This document shows, piece by piece, positions 1 through 7,354 of a stretch of 17,271 nucleotides of DNA. Source of the stretch: Thiomonas sp. (GTDB taxonomy: Bacteria > Pseudomonadota > Gammaproteobacteria > Burkholderiales > Burkholderiaceae_C). Under the pieces are notes generated by a model that was given only the letters and a program-made list of their open reading frames with translations, made no database searches and was not told where the DNA came from. The stretch spans positions 1-17,271 of the forward strand of contig JAQTVS010000018.1 in assembly GCA_028706735.1 (NCBI GenBank). The letters run 5' to 3'. Numbering within the stretch: the stretch's first letter is position 1; every line of letters starts with the position of its first letter. A program made the translations under genes and the position numbers.

Positions 1-459
1 GGGCACGCCGTGCTGATCACCGGAGCCACCGGCGCGGGCAAGTCGTGGCTGGCGTGCGCGCTGGCCCAGCATGCCTGCCGACGTGGCCACAGCGCGCTGT
101 ACCAAAGGGTTCCACGCCTGGGTGAAGCGTTACGTATTCGCCACGCCAACGGCACATTTACGCGTTGGCTCGATACCCTCAAAAACACCGACGTCTTGCT
201 GCTTGATGACTGGGGCATGGCCGCCATGGATAGCCAAACCCGGGCGGACCTGCTGGAGATCATTGACGACCGGGCCAGCCAGCGCGCCACCATCATCACC
301 AGCCAGTTGCCGATTGAGCACTGGCACGAGTGGATCGGTGACCCGACCATTGCGGATGCCATGCTGGACCGGCTGATGCAAAACCACCACCGCTTCACGC
401 TCACGGGTGAATCGCTGCGCAAGAAAAATCCCCCCGCAAAAGGGAGCGCCGAAAGCTAA
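1..459 (+). CDS. istB: IstB-like ATPase, IS21 family (5' end outside window)
   Basis: C-terminal 152 codons of the IS21-family transposition helper. IstB is an AAA+ ATPase that assists the IstA transposase in target capture. The reading frame is open from base 1, so the true start lies upstream; the family is usually about 250 residues, so roughly the first 100 are missing. Seen: a Walker A motif GATGAGKS within the first 15 visible codons and a Walker B motif VLLLDDWG about 45 residues later, then a conserved segment with ITSQLP and DAMLDRL. The C-terminus looks intact and ends at TAA 457-459. The element's right end follows about 200 bp downstream. This gene belongs to a different IS21 element from the istA at 1117, because their terminal repeats differ. 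Whether the element is active cannot be judged, since its istA lies off the window. Confidence 0.9.
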   Translation, partial: GHAVLITGATGAGKSWLACALAQHACRRGHSALYQRVPRLGEALRIRHANGTFTRWLDTLKNTDVLLLDDWGMAAMDSQTRADLLEIIDDRASQRATIITSQLPIEHWHEWIGDPTIADAMLDRLMQNHHRFTLTGESLRKKNPPAKGSAES

Positions 460-594
460 TCCAGCGCGATCAAGGGGGGGGCCTCCGGCGGCCTGGCGGG
501 GGCCTATTGATTCAAAAACGAACCCATTCAAGACAAGGAAAAACAGCCGGAAATGCAAGCCGGCATAAACGCAAAACGCGCAATACCGACCCTC

Positions 595-654
595 GGTCAC
601 GTTCACCAGAATGCCGGTCACGTTGCCGGAATCAGCGGTCACGTTCACCGGAAT
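595..654. repeat. Three 21-bp-spaced terminal repeats of IS21 element A
   Basis: Three imperfect direct copies of GGTCACGTTCACCGGAAT lie at 595-612, 616-632 and 637-654, each starting 21 bp after the previous one. The middle copy is one base shorter (GTTGCCGG in place of GTTCACCGG). Multiple tandem copies inside the ends are known for IS21-family elements, where they are taken as transposase binding sites. Two helical turns of spacing would put all three on one face of the DNA. Confidence 0.8.
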
Positions 655-659
655 ACGCA

Positions 660-960
660 CCACCAGCGTGGCCTCAGGAAGTGGCACAAATCGATCCCGG
701 TTGCCCTTGGCGTTGCGCACCTGCACGCGCATGCGTTGGGCATCGATGTCTGCGACCGAAAGCGCCAGCCCCTCGCCCAGGCGCAGCCCGAGGCTGTAGA
801 GCGTGAAGAACAGTACCCGGTAGCTCAGCACCCGCGTGTGCTCAAAGATGGCCTGGGCCTGTGCCACGCTGACGATGTCAGGCAAACGGCTGACCTTGGA
901 CGGGCGAATGAAGCCGGGCATCTGCCAAGGCTGGCCCAACACGTGTTCAGTGAAGAACTT
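660..960 (-). pseudogene. Tyrosine recombinase/integrase fragment, broken at both ends by IS21 elements
   Basis: About 100 codons of a tyrosine recombinase read on the minus strand from KFFTEHVLGQPW (near 960) to VPLPEATL (near 670). Seen: the end of the SAM-like core-binding domain, the linker RLPDIVSV, and the start of the catalytic domain with the first catalytic arginine in SLGLRLGEGLAL, followed by the beta strands VQVRNAKGNRDRFVPLP. The downstream His-X-X-Arg and Tyr motifs are absent because element A cuts the gene at 659. The N-terminal part is absent because element B starts near 961. The style resembles the integrases that travel with IS91-like elements or Xer-type mobile recombinases; this is my recollection of the family and not a search result. 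It cannot be functional in its present state. Confidence 0.8.
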
Positions 961-968
961 CCCCCAGC

Positions 969-1011
969 GGCCACCCAAAGTGCTCCACTTATGGCCACCC
1001 AAACTGCTCCA
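969..1011. repeat. Two 24-bp-spaced left-end repeats of IS21 element B
   Basis: GGCCACCCAAAGTGCTCCA at 969-987 and GGCCACCCAAACTGCTCCA at 993-1011 differ by one base and start 24 bp apart. A partial third copy, CCCTGGCC, follows at 1012-1019. They lie about 100 bp upstream of istA, where IS21-family elements keep their transposase-binding repeats. Sequence and spacing differ from the repeats of element A, so two separate IS21 lineages are present. Confidence 0.75.
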
Positions 1012-1116
1012 CCCTGGCCGCGGTGATCTGACGCATTGAGCAAGGTGCGTCGGGCGCCGCGAGGCCCGACCGGCAGGACGTTACTTTCTGCTCCCTGATT
1101 CCAAGGAAGCCCGAGG

Positions 1117-2712
1117 TTGAACGTCTTGAAGCCACATCGACAAACCACCATCTGGACGCTGCTCAAAGGCGGCGTCACGCAGCGCGAGATCGAACGCCTC
1201 ACCGGCATCTCGCGCCACACCATCCGCGCGTATCAGCGGCGCTTTGCCGCCGACCCTGCAAACTGCCCCGGGGTGGCCACCGACTCGCCCAGTCAAACGG
1301 CTCCACCCTGGCCACCGACTGGACTGCCGGTGTCGCCGCCAGTGGCCACCTCCAGGTGCGAGCCCCACCGCACCTTCATCGACGCCCAGTTGCGCCTGGG
1401 CCGCAACGCCACGGCGATCTACCAGGACCTGGTGGACCAGTACGGCTTCGATGGCGCCTACAACTCCGTCAAGCGCTTCGTGGCCCAACTGCGCCACAAG
1501 GAGCCCGAGCAATTCGACCGCCTTTCGTTTGCCCCCGGCGAAGAGATGCAGGTCGACTACGGCGAGGGCGCGCCCACCCGGGTGCCCGGCACGGATCGAT
1601 ACCGCAAGCCACGGCTGTTCGTGGCCACGCTGCGTGATTCGCGGCGCAGCTTCCGCCGTGTGGTCTGGAAGTCCGGCCAGCAGATCTGGGCCGAGCTGCA
1701 CGAGCAGGCCTGGCGCTACTTCGGTGGCTCTGCCAGGTACGTGGTGCTCGACAACCTCAAGGAAGGTGTCTTGAAACCCGACCTGTACGAGCCCGCACTC
1801 AATCCAGTCTTTGCCGCCACGCTCGCCCACTAAGAGGTGGTGGCCGACCCGGCCCGCGTACGGGACCCCAACTGCAAGGGCACGGTGGAGAACGCTATTC
1901 AGCACACCCAGGCCACCGCGCTCAAGGGCCGGCGCTTCGAGACGATCGAGGAGCAGAACGCCTTTCTGGAGCACTGGGAAGCGAAGTGGGCGGCCTCGCG
2001 CATCCATGGCGCCGAGCGCCGCCAGGTGCAGGCCATGTTCGAGGAGGAGCGCACCCACCTGCAGCCACTGCCCTTGACCGGCATGCAGTACTTCACCGAG
2101 GTGCAGCGCAGCGTGTGCGACGACCGTTGCGTGCGCATCGACCACAGCAGCTACGCAGCCCGCCCGGCGTTGATTGGCGCCAAGGTGCTGGTGCGGATCT
2201 TCGAGCGGCGCATCGAGATACGGGACGACCTGCGCACTCAGGCCTTGCTGCGCACCCACGCCCGGGTGGATCGACCCAGCACCGTGGTGCTGCCCATGGC
2301 AGAGCGCGTGTTCAACCCCTCGCGCGAGACCCGCTTCATTCTCAGTCAGGCCCGCTCCATCGGCCCTCAGGCGGCACGGCTGTGTGAGATGCTGTTCGCC
2401 ATCGAAGGCCGGGTCGGCCAGCGCAAGCTCTGGGGCGTCGTCAACCTGGCGCGGCGCTATCCACACCGGTTCATCGATGCGGCCTGCGAGGCGGCCATGG
2501 CGCAAGATGTGCACAGCGACCGCCACGTCAAGGCGCTGACCGAACGGCTCGTGGCCGATGCCCTGGCCGCCTTGGAGACCGACACCCCGGCACCGTCGGT
2601 GTCGCCTTCAACGTTTACCCAGCAACACGCGCTCATTCGCAGCGCCGACGAGTACGGCGATCTCTTTGCCCATGCCACCACCACCCAATCCCTTGAGGGC
2701 ACTCAGCCATGA
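1117..2712 (+). pseudogene. istA: IstA transposase, IS21 family, interrupted by an in-frame TAA
   Basis: IstA is the DDE transposase of IS21 elements and acts with IstB. The frame starts at a TTG at 1117, preceded by AAGGAAG at 1103-1109. It runs 531 codons to TGA 2710-2712, overlapping istB by ATGA, but a TAA at 1831-1833 (codon 239) cuts it. Reading continues in the same frame, so this is a point mutation and not a frameshift; the site sits in AH-stop-EVVADPARVRDP, where relatives usually have HY, so TAC to TAA is the likely change. Domains: an N-terminal helix-turn-helix (residues about 10-42, GGVTQREIERLTGISRHTIR) and a DDE catalytic core with Asp147 (MQVDYGEG), Asp212 (VVLDNL) and Glu258 (CKGTVENA). 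The stop separates the second Asp from the Glu, so the truncated product lacks a complete active site. Confidence 0.88.
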
Positions 2713-2741
2713 ACATGATCGAGATCGAACGCGCCCTGCGC
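2709..2741 (+). pseudogene. istB: istB stub: first 11 codons of element B's IstB
   Basis: ATG at 2709 overlaps the istA stop (ATGA), the usual translational coupling of IS21 elements. The first residues MNMIEIERALR match the typical IstB N-terminus. After codon 11 the frame continues as unrelated sequence that is the antisense of an IS3-type orfA. The remaining 240 or so codons are gone, so no ATPase can be made. The frame stays open to about 3086, but that stretch is a by-product of the junction. Confidence 0.7.
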
Positions 2742-2990
2742 GTCTTCGGGGTCGGCCAGCGCAGTCGTGCAACTGGCTCGCCGCTTGTCCAGCTCGGCCG
2801 GGTACACGCCATGCTCGCGACACCAGGCGCTCCTGGCCGCCTCGTTCATCGCCGCCGTGGTGATCACGGCTTCGAGACGGGCGCCCGCTCCAATGCCAAC
2901 TTCCCGCGCCACAACCTCCACCGCTGCGCTTTCCGGCGGCAGCAACCTCGCCACCGCCCTGTCCTTGAATGCCTGTCCATATCGAGCCAT
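2742..2990 (-). pseudogene. IS3-type transposase OrfA remnant with internal deletion
   Basis: Minus-strand ATG at 2988-2990 opens MARYGQAFKDRAVARLLPPE, a typical start of an IS3-family OrfA, the DNA-binding helix-turn-helix subunit. The following VEVVAREVGIGAG is the first helix-turn-helix half. The sequence then jumps straight to ARLEAVITTAAMNEAARSAW, skipping about 25 residues usually found between these blocks, so an in-frame deletion seems to have occurred. It runs on through CREHGVYPAELD to ALADPED, where it meets the istB stub at about 2742. Neither the coiled-coil tail nor OrfB (the DDE catalytic subunit) is present. The family assignment comes from recognising the sequence style; the deletion size is approximate. 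Confidence 0.7.
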
Positions 2991-3037
2991 GTCCGTCCTT
3001 CATCGCCGCCCCCTGGGGTTGATCTATGGAGGCGACA
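2742..3037 (-). mobile_element. IS3-type element remnant (5' end only)
   Basis: The orfA fragment plus its upstream leader. A possible outer end on the minus strand is TGTCGCCTCCATAGATC, starting at 3037. It begins with TG and lies about 45 bp before orfA, as IS3-type ends do, but there is no second end to pair it with. The junction with istB at about 2742 marks a deletion or recombination event. Confidence 0.45.
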
Positions 3038-3108
3038 ACTATTCTGCCGCGCGGGGAACCCAGTGGGAAGCCGAGCCATGCAATAGGTTGCAAAAGGCGG
3101 CAAAAAAA

Positions 3109-3126
3109 TGGGAATCGGGTGGGAAT
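3109..3126. repeat. Paired TGGGAAT motifs near the tRNA operon
   Basis: TGGGAAT occurs at 3109-3115 and 3120-3126, 11 bp apart, with a related TGGGAAG at 3064-3070. Short repeats at helical spacing next to a tRNA operon can be arm-type binding sites of a tyrosine integrase at an att site. This is only suggestive: no matching direct repeat of a tRNA end was found in the window. Confidence 0.3.
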
Positions 3127-3142
3127 GCGCCCCAACATGGGC

Positions 3143-3172
3143 AAAAAAAGCCCGACTGTTTAGGTCGGGCTT
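3143..3172 (-). terminator. Rho-independent terminator of the tRNA operon
   Basis: On the minus strand a nine-base-pair stem AAGCCCGAC/GTCGGGCTT (arms 3164-3172 and 3148-3156) closes a seven-base loop (3157-3163) and runs into seven T residues (3143-3149 on the plus strand as A). It lies 33 bp beyond the 3' end of tRNA-Asp and is correctly oriented to end the Ala-Glu-Asp transcript. Confidence 0.88.
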
Positions 3173-3204
3173 GTTCTGTAAGTGCTTGATTTACTTCGTT
3201 TTAT

Positions 3205-3281
3205 TGGCGGAGTGGACGGGACTCGAACCCGCGACCCCCGGCGTGACAGGCCGGTATTCTAACCAACTGAACTACCACTCC
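3205..3281 (-). tRNA. tRNA-Asp (GTC)
   Basis: A 77-nt cloverleaf on the minus strand. The acceptor stem GGAGTGG pairs with CCACTCC, followed by discriminator G and an encoded CCA (3205-3207). The anticodon loop CTGTCAC carries GTC. The T arm GCGGGTTCGAGTCCCGT is intact. It is the last gene of the three-tRNA operon, 22 bp after tRNA-Glu. Confidence 0.97.
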
Positions 3282-3303
3282 ATGCAGATTCCGATGTTGA
3301 ATC

Positions 3304-3379
3304 TGGCGTCCCCTACGAGATTCGAACTCGTGTTATCGCCGTGAAAGGGCGGTGTCCTAGGCCTCTAGACGAAGGGGAC
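3304..3379 (-). tRNA. tRNA-Glu (TTC)
   Basis: A 76-nt cloverleaf on the minus strand. The acceptor stem GTCCCCT pairs with AGGGGAC, followed by discriminator G and an encoded CCA (3304-3306). The anticodon loop CTTTCAC gives TTC. The T arm ACGAGTTCGAATCTCGT is complete. It is the middle gene of the operon, 21 bp after tRNA-Ala. Confidence 0.97.
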
Positions 3380-3400
3380 GAAACCTTCGATTTGGTTGCT

Positions 3401-3476
<76 letters not shown>

Positions 3477-3491
3477 AAAAGCAAAACGAAC

Positions 3492-3521
3492 ATTCTATAC
3501 CGAAGATTCCGTTGCTTGCAA
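3492..3521 (-). promoter_or_regulatory. Promoter of the tRNA-Ala-Glu-Asp operon
   Basis: On the minus strand a -35-like TTGCAA (3516-3521) is followed after 16 bp by TATAGA, or after 18 bp by the better-shaped TAGAAT, within TATAGAAT (3492-3499). This is close to the sigma-70 consensus and lies 16 bp before the 5' end of tRNA-Ala. The position and the lack of any other good hexamer pair nearby support it. Confidence 0.65.
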
Positions 3522-3553
3522 GCGGATAACGCTTTTTTTTGATTGATGCGAAC

Positions 3554-5971
3554 TCAATGCCTCGTGCTTTCGACGACAGCAGTCTCGATCACGGCGGCGA
3601 CTTCGGCGGGCTTGGTCGGTGAGTCGTCTTCCAGGGCCACAGGCACGCGCTCCAGGGCAAGATCGAGCACTTGATCGATCCACTTCACAGGGATGATCGT
3701 CAAACTTGCTTTGACATTGTCTGGCATTTCTTGAAGATCCTTGACGTTCTCTTCAGGAATCAAGACTGTCTTGATGCCGCCTCGAAGCGCTGCAAGCAAC
3801 TTTTCCTTCAGCCCACCGATGCCGAGAACTTCTCCACGCAGAGTGATTTCGCCCGTCATTGCAACCTCTGCCTTGACCGGAATCCCCGTCATGGCAGAGA
3901 CGATCGCCGTCGTCATTGCGATGCCAGCGCTTGGCCCATCTTTGGGTGTAGCGCCTTCGGGGACATGGATATGCAGATCGCGCTTTTCAAAAAGTTCGTC
4001 CTTGATACCCAATCGGCGCGAACGCACACGCACCACAGTGCGGGCGGCTTCGACGGATTCCTTCATCACGTCGCCTAGAGAACCAGTTCGCAGAATTGCG
4101 CCCTTGCCTGGCATTGCCGTGGCTTCGATGGTGAGCAAATCGCCCCCCACCTCAGTCCAGGCAAGCCCAACCACTTGGCCGACCTGATTCTGCTTTTCAG
4201 CCATGCCGAAGTTGAATCGGCGCACCCCGAGAAAGTCATTCAGATTGTCTTCTGTGACAACAACCTGCTCGGTATACGTCTTGAGCAATCGCCCCTTGAC
4301 GGCTTTGCGGCAGATCCTGGAAATTTCGCGCTCAAGGGAGCGAACACCGGCTTCACGGGTGTAGTAACGAATCAGGCCCCGAATCGCGCTCTCTGTCACA
4401 TCGAGTTCGCCCTGGTCGACCCCGTTGTTCTTCATCTGCTTGGGCAGCAGGTAACGCTGGGCAATGCTGACTTTCTCGTCTTCCGTGTAGCCGGCCAGAC
4501 GGATGACTTCCATCCGGTCGAGGAGGGCCGGCGGAATGTTGAGCGAGTTCGAGGTGGCGACGAACATGACATCGGACAGGTCAAAATCGACCTCCACATA
4601 ATGGTCGCTGAAAGTGTGGTTCTGCTCAGGATCGAGCACTTCGAGCAATGCGGACGATGGATCACCACGGAAGTCCATGCCAAGTTTGTCCACTTCATCA
4701 AGCAGGAACAACGGATTGCGCACCGCAACCTTGTTCAGGCTCTGGATAATTTTTCCCGGCATCGCGCCGATATAGGTGCGGCGATGGCCGCGAATCTCGG
4801 CTTCGTCACGCACGCCGCCCAAGGCCATGCGCACAAATTTGCGGCCGGTTGCGCGCGCAATGGACTGCCCGAGCGATGTCTTGCCCACGCCTGGCGGGCC
4901 GACGAGGCAAAGAATTGGCGCCTTGACCTTTTCCACCCTCTGCTGCACGGCGAGATATTCGAGGATGCGTTCCTTGACCTTCTCCAGTCCGTAATGGTCT
5001 TCTTCGAGCACTTTCTCAGCGAAGGCCAGGTCGTGACGCACCTTGCTTTTTTTCGCCCAGGGCAGGCTGACCAGCACGTCGAGATAATTGCGGACCACCG
5101 TCGCCTCGGCCGACATGGGAGACATGAGCTTGAGCTTCTTGAGTTCACTCTCGGCCTTTTTCTTGGCCTCTTTGGGCATGCGCGCTGCCTTGATTTTTTT
5201 CTCGATTTCCTCGATGTCCGCGCCGTCTTCGCCCTCGCCAAGTTCCTTCTGCATGGCCTTGACCTGCTCGTTCAGGTAGTACTCGCGTTGGCTTTTCTCC
5301 ATTTGGCGACGCACCCGGCCACGGATGCGCTTTTCGACCTGAAGAATGCCGACTTCGCGCTCCAATTGTTCGAGCAGGTTTTCCAGCCGGGCATGCACGT
5401 CGTGCAGATCGAGTACCGATTGCTTCTGCTCGAGCTTGAGCGGCAAGTGCGCAGCAATAGTGTCCGCGAGGCGGCCAGGGTCATCGATGCCGGAAATGGA
5501 AGTGAGAATTTCTGGCGGGATTTTTTTGTTCAGTTTGACGTACTGATCAAACTGCGCAACCACCGCGCGGCGCATGGCCTCGGATTCGGCGGTGGACTCG
5601 GAGCTGGATGCAATGGGAACAGCCTCACAGGCGAAAAAATCACCGTTATCGCGGATGTTCAAGGCATTTGCGCGCTGGGCGCCCTCGACCAGAACCTTGA
5701 CCGTGCCGTCCGGCAGCTTGAGCATTTGCAGAATGCTGGACAGGCAGCCGACTTCAAACAGATCGTCCGGCTTGGGTTCATCTTTGGCCGCCGCCTTCTG
5801 GGCGACCAGCATGATCTGCTTGCCACTTTCCATGGCGGATTCCAGCGCCTTGATCGATTTGGGCCGACCAACGAACAAAGGAATCACCATATGAGGAAAG
5901 ACCACCACATCGCGCAATGGCAGCAGAGGCAACGCGGTCAGATCGAGATTGTGTTCAGGGGTATCGGACAT
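3554..5971 (-). CDS. lon: ATP-dependent Lon protease
   Basis: A cytoplasmic AAA+ serine protease that degrades misfolded and regulatory proteins. The 805-residue length from the chosen ATG at 5969-5971 is normal for bacterial LonA (E. coli 784). Domains: N-terminal substrate-binding LON domain (about 10-205, LPLLPLRDVVVFPHMVIPL), a coiled helical region (about 205-300), an AAA+ module with Walker A GPPGVGKT (358-365) and Walker B LFLLDEVD (421-428), and a C-terminal peptidase with the Ser681/Lys724 dyad in PKDGPSAG and GGLKEK. The frame is open 39 codons further upstream, but that part resembles no Lon and would overlap the end of clpX. MSDTPEHN matches relatives and has GGGTGAG close upstream. 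It lies 91 bp after clpX on the same strand, with its own heat-shock-like promoter. All key residues are present. Confidence 0.97.
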   Translation of the reverse strand: MSDTPEHNLDLTALPLLPLRDVVVFPHMVIPLFVGRPKSIKALESAMESGKQIMLVAQKAAAKDEPKPDDLFEVGCLSSILQMLKLPDGTVKVLVEGAQRANALNIRDNGDFFACEAVPIASSSESTAESEAMRRAVVAQFDQYVKLNKKIPPEILTSISGIDDPGRLADTIAAHLPLKLEQKQSVLDLHDVHARLENLLEQLEREVGILQVEKRIRGRVRRQMEKSQREYYLNEQVKAMQKELGEGEDGADIEEIEKKIKAARMPKEAKKKAESELKKLKLMSPMSAEATVVRNYLDVLVSLPWAKKSKVRHDLAFAEKVLEEDHYGLEKVKERILEYLAVQQRVEKVKAPILCLVGPPGVGKTSLGQSIARATGRKFVRMALGGVRDEAEIRGHRRTYIGAMPGKIIQSLNKVAVRNPLFLLDEVDKLGMDFRGDPSSALLEVLDPEQNHTFSDHYVEVDFDLSDVMFVATSNSLNIPPALLDRMEVIRLAGYTEDEKVSIAQRYLLPKQMKNNGVDQGELDVTESAIRGLIRYYTREAGVRSLEREISRICRKAVKGRLLKTYTEQVVVTEDNLNDFLGVRRFNFGMAEKQNQVGQVVGLAWTEVGGDLLTIEATAMPGKGAILRTGSLGDVMKESVEAARTVVRVRSRRLGIKDELFEKRDLHIHVPEGATPKDGPSAGIAMTTAIVSAMTGIPVKAEVAMTGEITLRGEVLGIGGLKEKLLAALRGGIKTVLIPEENVKDLQEMPDNVKASLTIIPVKWIDQVLDLALERVPVALEDDSPTKPAEVAAVIETAVVESTRH

Positions 5972-6000
5972 GAAGCTCACCCAAAAAGAAGTTGTAGTGC

Positions 6001-6028
6001 AAATGGGGATTCGGGCATGGAATGCAAG
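6001..6028 (-). promoter_or_regulatory. Sigma-32-like heat-shock promoter of lon
   Basis: On the minus strand CTTGCAT (6022-6028) is followed after 13 bp by CCCCATTT (6001-6008). The sigma-32 consensus is CTTGAAA, 13-15 bp, CCCCATNT, so the -10 matches fully and the -35 keeps CTTG. The implied start of transcription, near 5994, leaves a leader of about 23 nt before the lon ATG. lon is a classical sigma-32 target, which fits. No experimental support is available here. Confidence 0.7.
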
Positions 6029-6062
6029 CAGACGGGCGGGCGCAATCGTCAGCGTGCCACCA

Positions 6063-7331
6063 TCAAGTCCCTGAAGCCTTCGCCGCATCCTGATAAATCA
6101 ACAACGGCTTGGCGCCAGCCGTGATCACGTTCTCGTCAACCACCACTCCTGAAACATTCTGTGCGTTGGGGAGATCGAACATCAGATCAAGCAAGGCCTG
6201 TTCGACGATGGAGCGCAAACCACGTGCACCGGTTTTGCGCTCCAGCGCCCTACGGGCAATGGCATCGAGTGCGGCGGGGCGGAACTCCAGCTTGATGTGA
6301 TCCATCTCGAACAGCTTCTGATATTGCTTGACCAGCGAGTTCTTGGGGACGGTGAGAATTTCGATCAATGCCGCTTCATCGAGCTCTTCCAGCGCCGCGA
6401 CCACAGGAAGGCGGCCAACGAGTTCCGGGATCAGGCCGAACTTGATCAGGTCTTCCGGCTGGGCCTGAAGGAAGGTTTCGGACAAGCTGCGTTGCGACTG
6501 GGTCTTGACCGTCGCGGAAAAACCGATGCCCGATTTTTCCGAGCGATTGCGGATCACCTTTTCCAGACCATCGAACGCACCGCCGCAGATGAACAGGATA
6601 TTGGTCGTGTCCACCTGAATGAAATCCTGATTCGGATGTTTGCGCCCGCCCTGCGGTGGCACCGACGCCATGGTGCCTTCGATGAGTTTGAGCAGCGCCT
6701 GCTGCACACCCTCGCCCGAGACATCGCGCGTGATGCTGGGGTTGTCGGATTTGCGCGAGATTTTGTCGATTTCGTCGATGTAGACAATGCCGCGCTGCGC
6801 CCGCTCGATTTCGTAATTGCAGTTCTGCAGAAGCTTCTGGATGATGTTTTCCACATCCTCGCCCACATAGCCGGCCTCGGTGAGCGTGGTGGCGTCGGCA
6901 ATGACGAACGGCACGTTCAACAGCCGTGCCAATGTTTGCGCCAGCAGAGTCTTGCCCGAGCCCGTCGGGCCGACGAGCAGGATGTTGCTCTTGGAGAGTT
7001 CCACCTCGCTGGTCTGACCGACATGCTTGAGGCGCTTGTAGTGGTTATATACCGCCACGGCAAGAATGCGCTTGGCAGCTTCCTGCCCAATCACATATTG
7101 ATCGAGGATGGCCTTGATTTCCGATGGCGTGGGCAGATCGGAACTCACCACCTTGCCACTGGCATCCGTGGCAGTCACCTCGTCACGAATGATTTCGTTG
7201 CACAGGTCGATGCACTCGTCGCAGATGAACACCGACGGGCCCGCGATCAGTTTTTTCACCTCATGCTGACTCTTGCCGCAAAACGAGCAGTACAGGGTTT
7301 TTTCACCAGAGGACGATTTTTTCTCAGCCAT
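6063..7331 (-). CDS. clpX: ClpX, ATPase subunit of the ClpXP protease
   Basis: An AAA+ unfoldase that feeds tagged substrates to ClpP. The 422 residues are full length for the family. Seen: an N-terminal zinc-binding domain with Cys15, Cys18, Cys37 and Cys40 (CSFC and CDEC), Walker A GPTGSGKT (121-128), the pore loop GYVG (154-157), Walker B IVYIDEID (182-189), the RKH pore loop (230-232) and the ClpP-docking IGF loop (269-271). The C-terminal small AAA+ domain is complete. ATG at 7329-7331 gives the normal [15 protein letters not shown] start. It lies 23 bp after clpP on the same strand, so the two are almost certainly co-transcribed. Confidence 0.98.
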   Translation of the reverse strand: MAEKKSSSGEKTLYCSFCGKSQHEVKKLIAGPSVFICDECIDLCNEIIRDEVTATDASGKVVSSDLPTPSEIKAILDQYVIGQEAAKRILAVAVYNHYKRLKHVGQTSEVELSKSNILLVGPTGSGKTLLAQTLARLLNVPFVIADATTLTEAGYVGEDVENIIQKLLQNCNYEIERAQRGIVYIDEIDKISRKSDNPSITRDVSGEGVQQALLKLIEGTMASVPPQGGRKHPNQDFIQVDTTNILFICGGAFDGLEKVIRNRSEKSGIGFSATVKTQSQRSLSETFLQAQPEDLIKFGLIPELVGRLPVVAALEELDEAALIEILTVPKNSLVKQYQKLFEMDHIKLEFRPAALDAIARRALERKTGARGLRSIVEQALLDLMFDLPNAQNVSGVVVDENVITAGAKPLLIYQDAAKASGT

Positions 7332-7354
7332 GGGCGTGTGCGTTCAATTCAGGT

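Larger units (their letters stand above)
1..659 (+). mobile_element. IS21-family element A, right part
   Basis: The istB end plus about 200 bp of non-coding right end. The element probably stops at 659, where the sequence ends in TACGCA; IS21-family elements commonly begin with TG and finish with CA. Immediately beyond, the minus strand reads as a tyrosine-recombinase gene that breaks off at this point, which independently places the boundary at about 659-660. The left end and istA lie outside the window, so target duplications cannot be compared. Bases 460-594 carry no gene that I can support. Confidence 0.75.
961..2741 (+). mobile_element. IS21-family element B, right end lost
   Basis: Contains the left-end repeats, a full-length but stop-interrupted istA, and only the first 11 codons of istB, after which unrelated IS3-type sequence begins. 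The left boundary lies near 961-968: upstream of it the minus strand still reads as integrase, and within it are the GGCCACCC repeats. I could not fix the exact first base because no clear TG end is visible at the expected place. No right end is present, so the element cannot move by itself. Confidence 0.75.

Noticed and set aside
1081..2526. 481-codon open frame antisense to istA
   Set aside because: A mirror frame of a GC-rich transposase gene with no recognisable motif.
3108..3344. Plus-strand 78-codon frame across tRNA-Asp and tRNA-Glu (contains EWTGLEPATPG)
   Set aside because: A well-known artefact of translating the antisense of tRNA genes.
3520..3540. Hairpin AAGCG-GATAA-CGCTT followed by eight T on the plus strand
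   Set aside because: It would terminate plus-strand transcription, but no plus-strand gene ends here; on the minus strand it has no T-run, so it is not a lon terminator. Stem is only 5 bp.
5972..6088. 39-codon upstream extension of lon
   Set aside because: It overlaps the end of clpX, contains the sigma-32-like promoter, and does not resemble any Lon N-terminus; MSDTPEHN at 5971 is the better start.
4175..6124. 649-codon open frame antisense to lon
   Set aside because: A shadow of the high-GC lon codons; low-complexity His/Leu/Gln-rich translation, no recognisable domain, and lon is certain.
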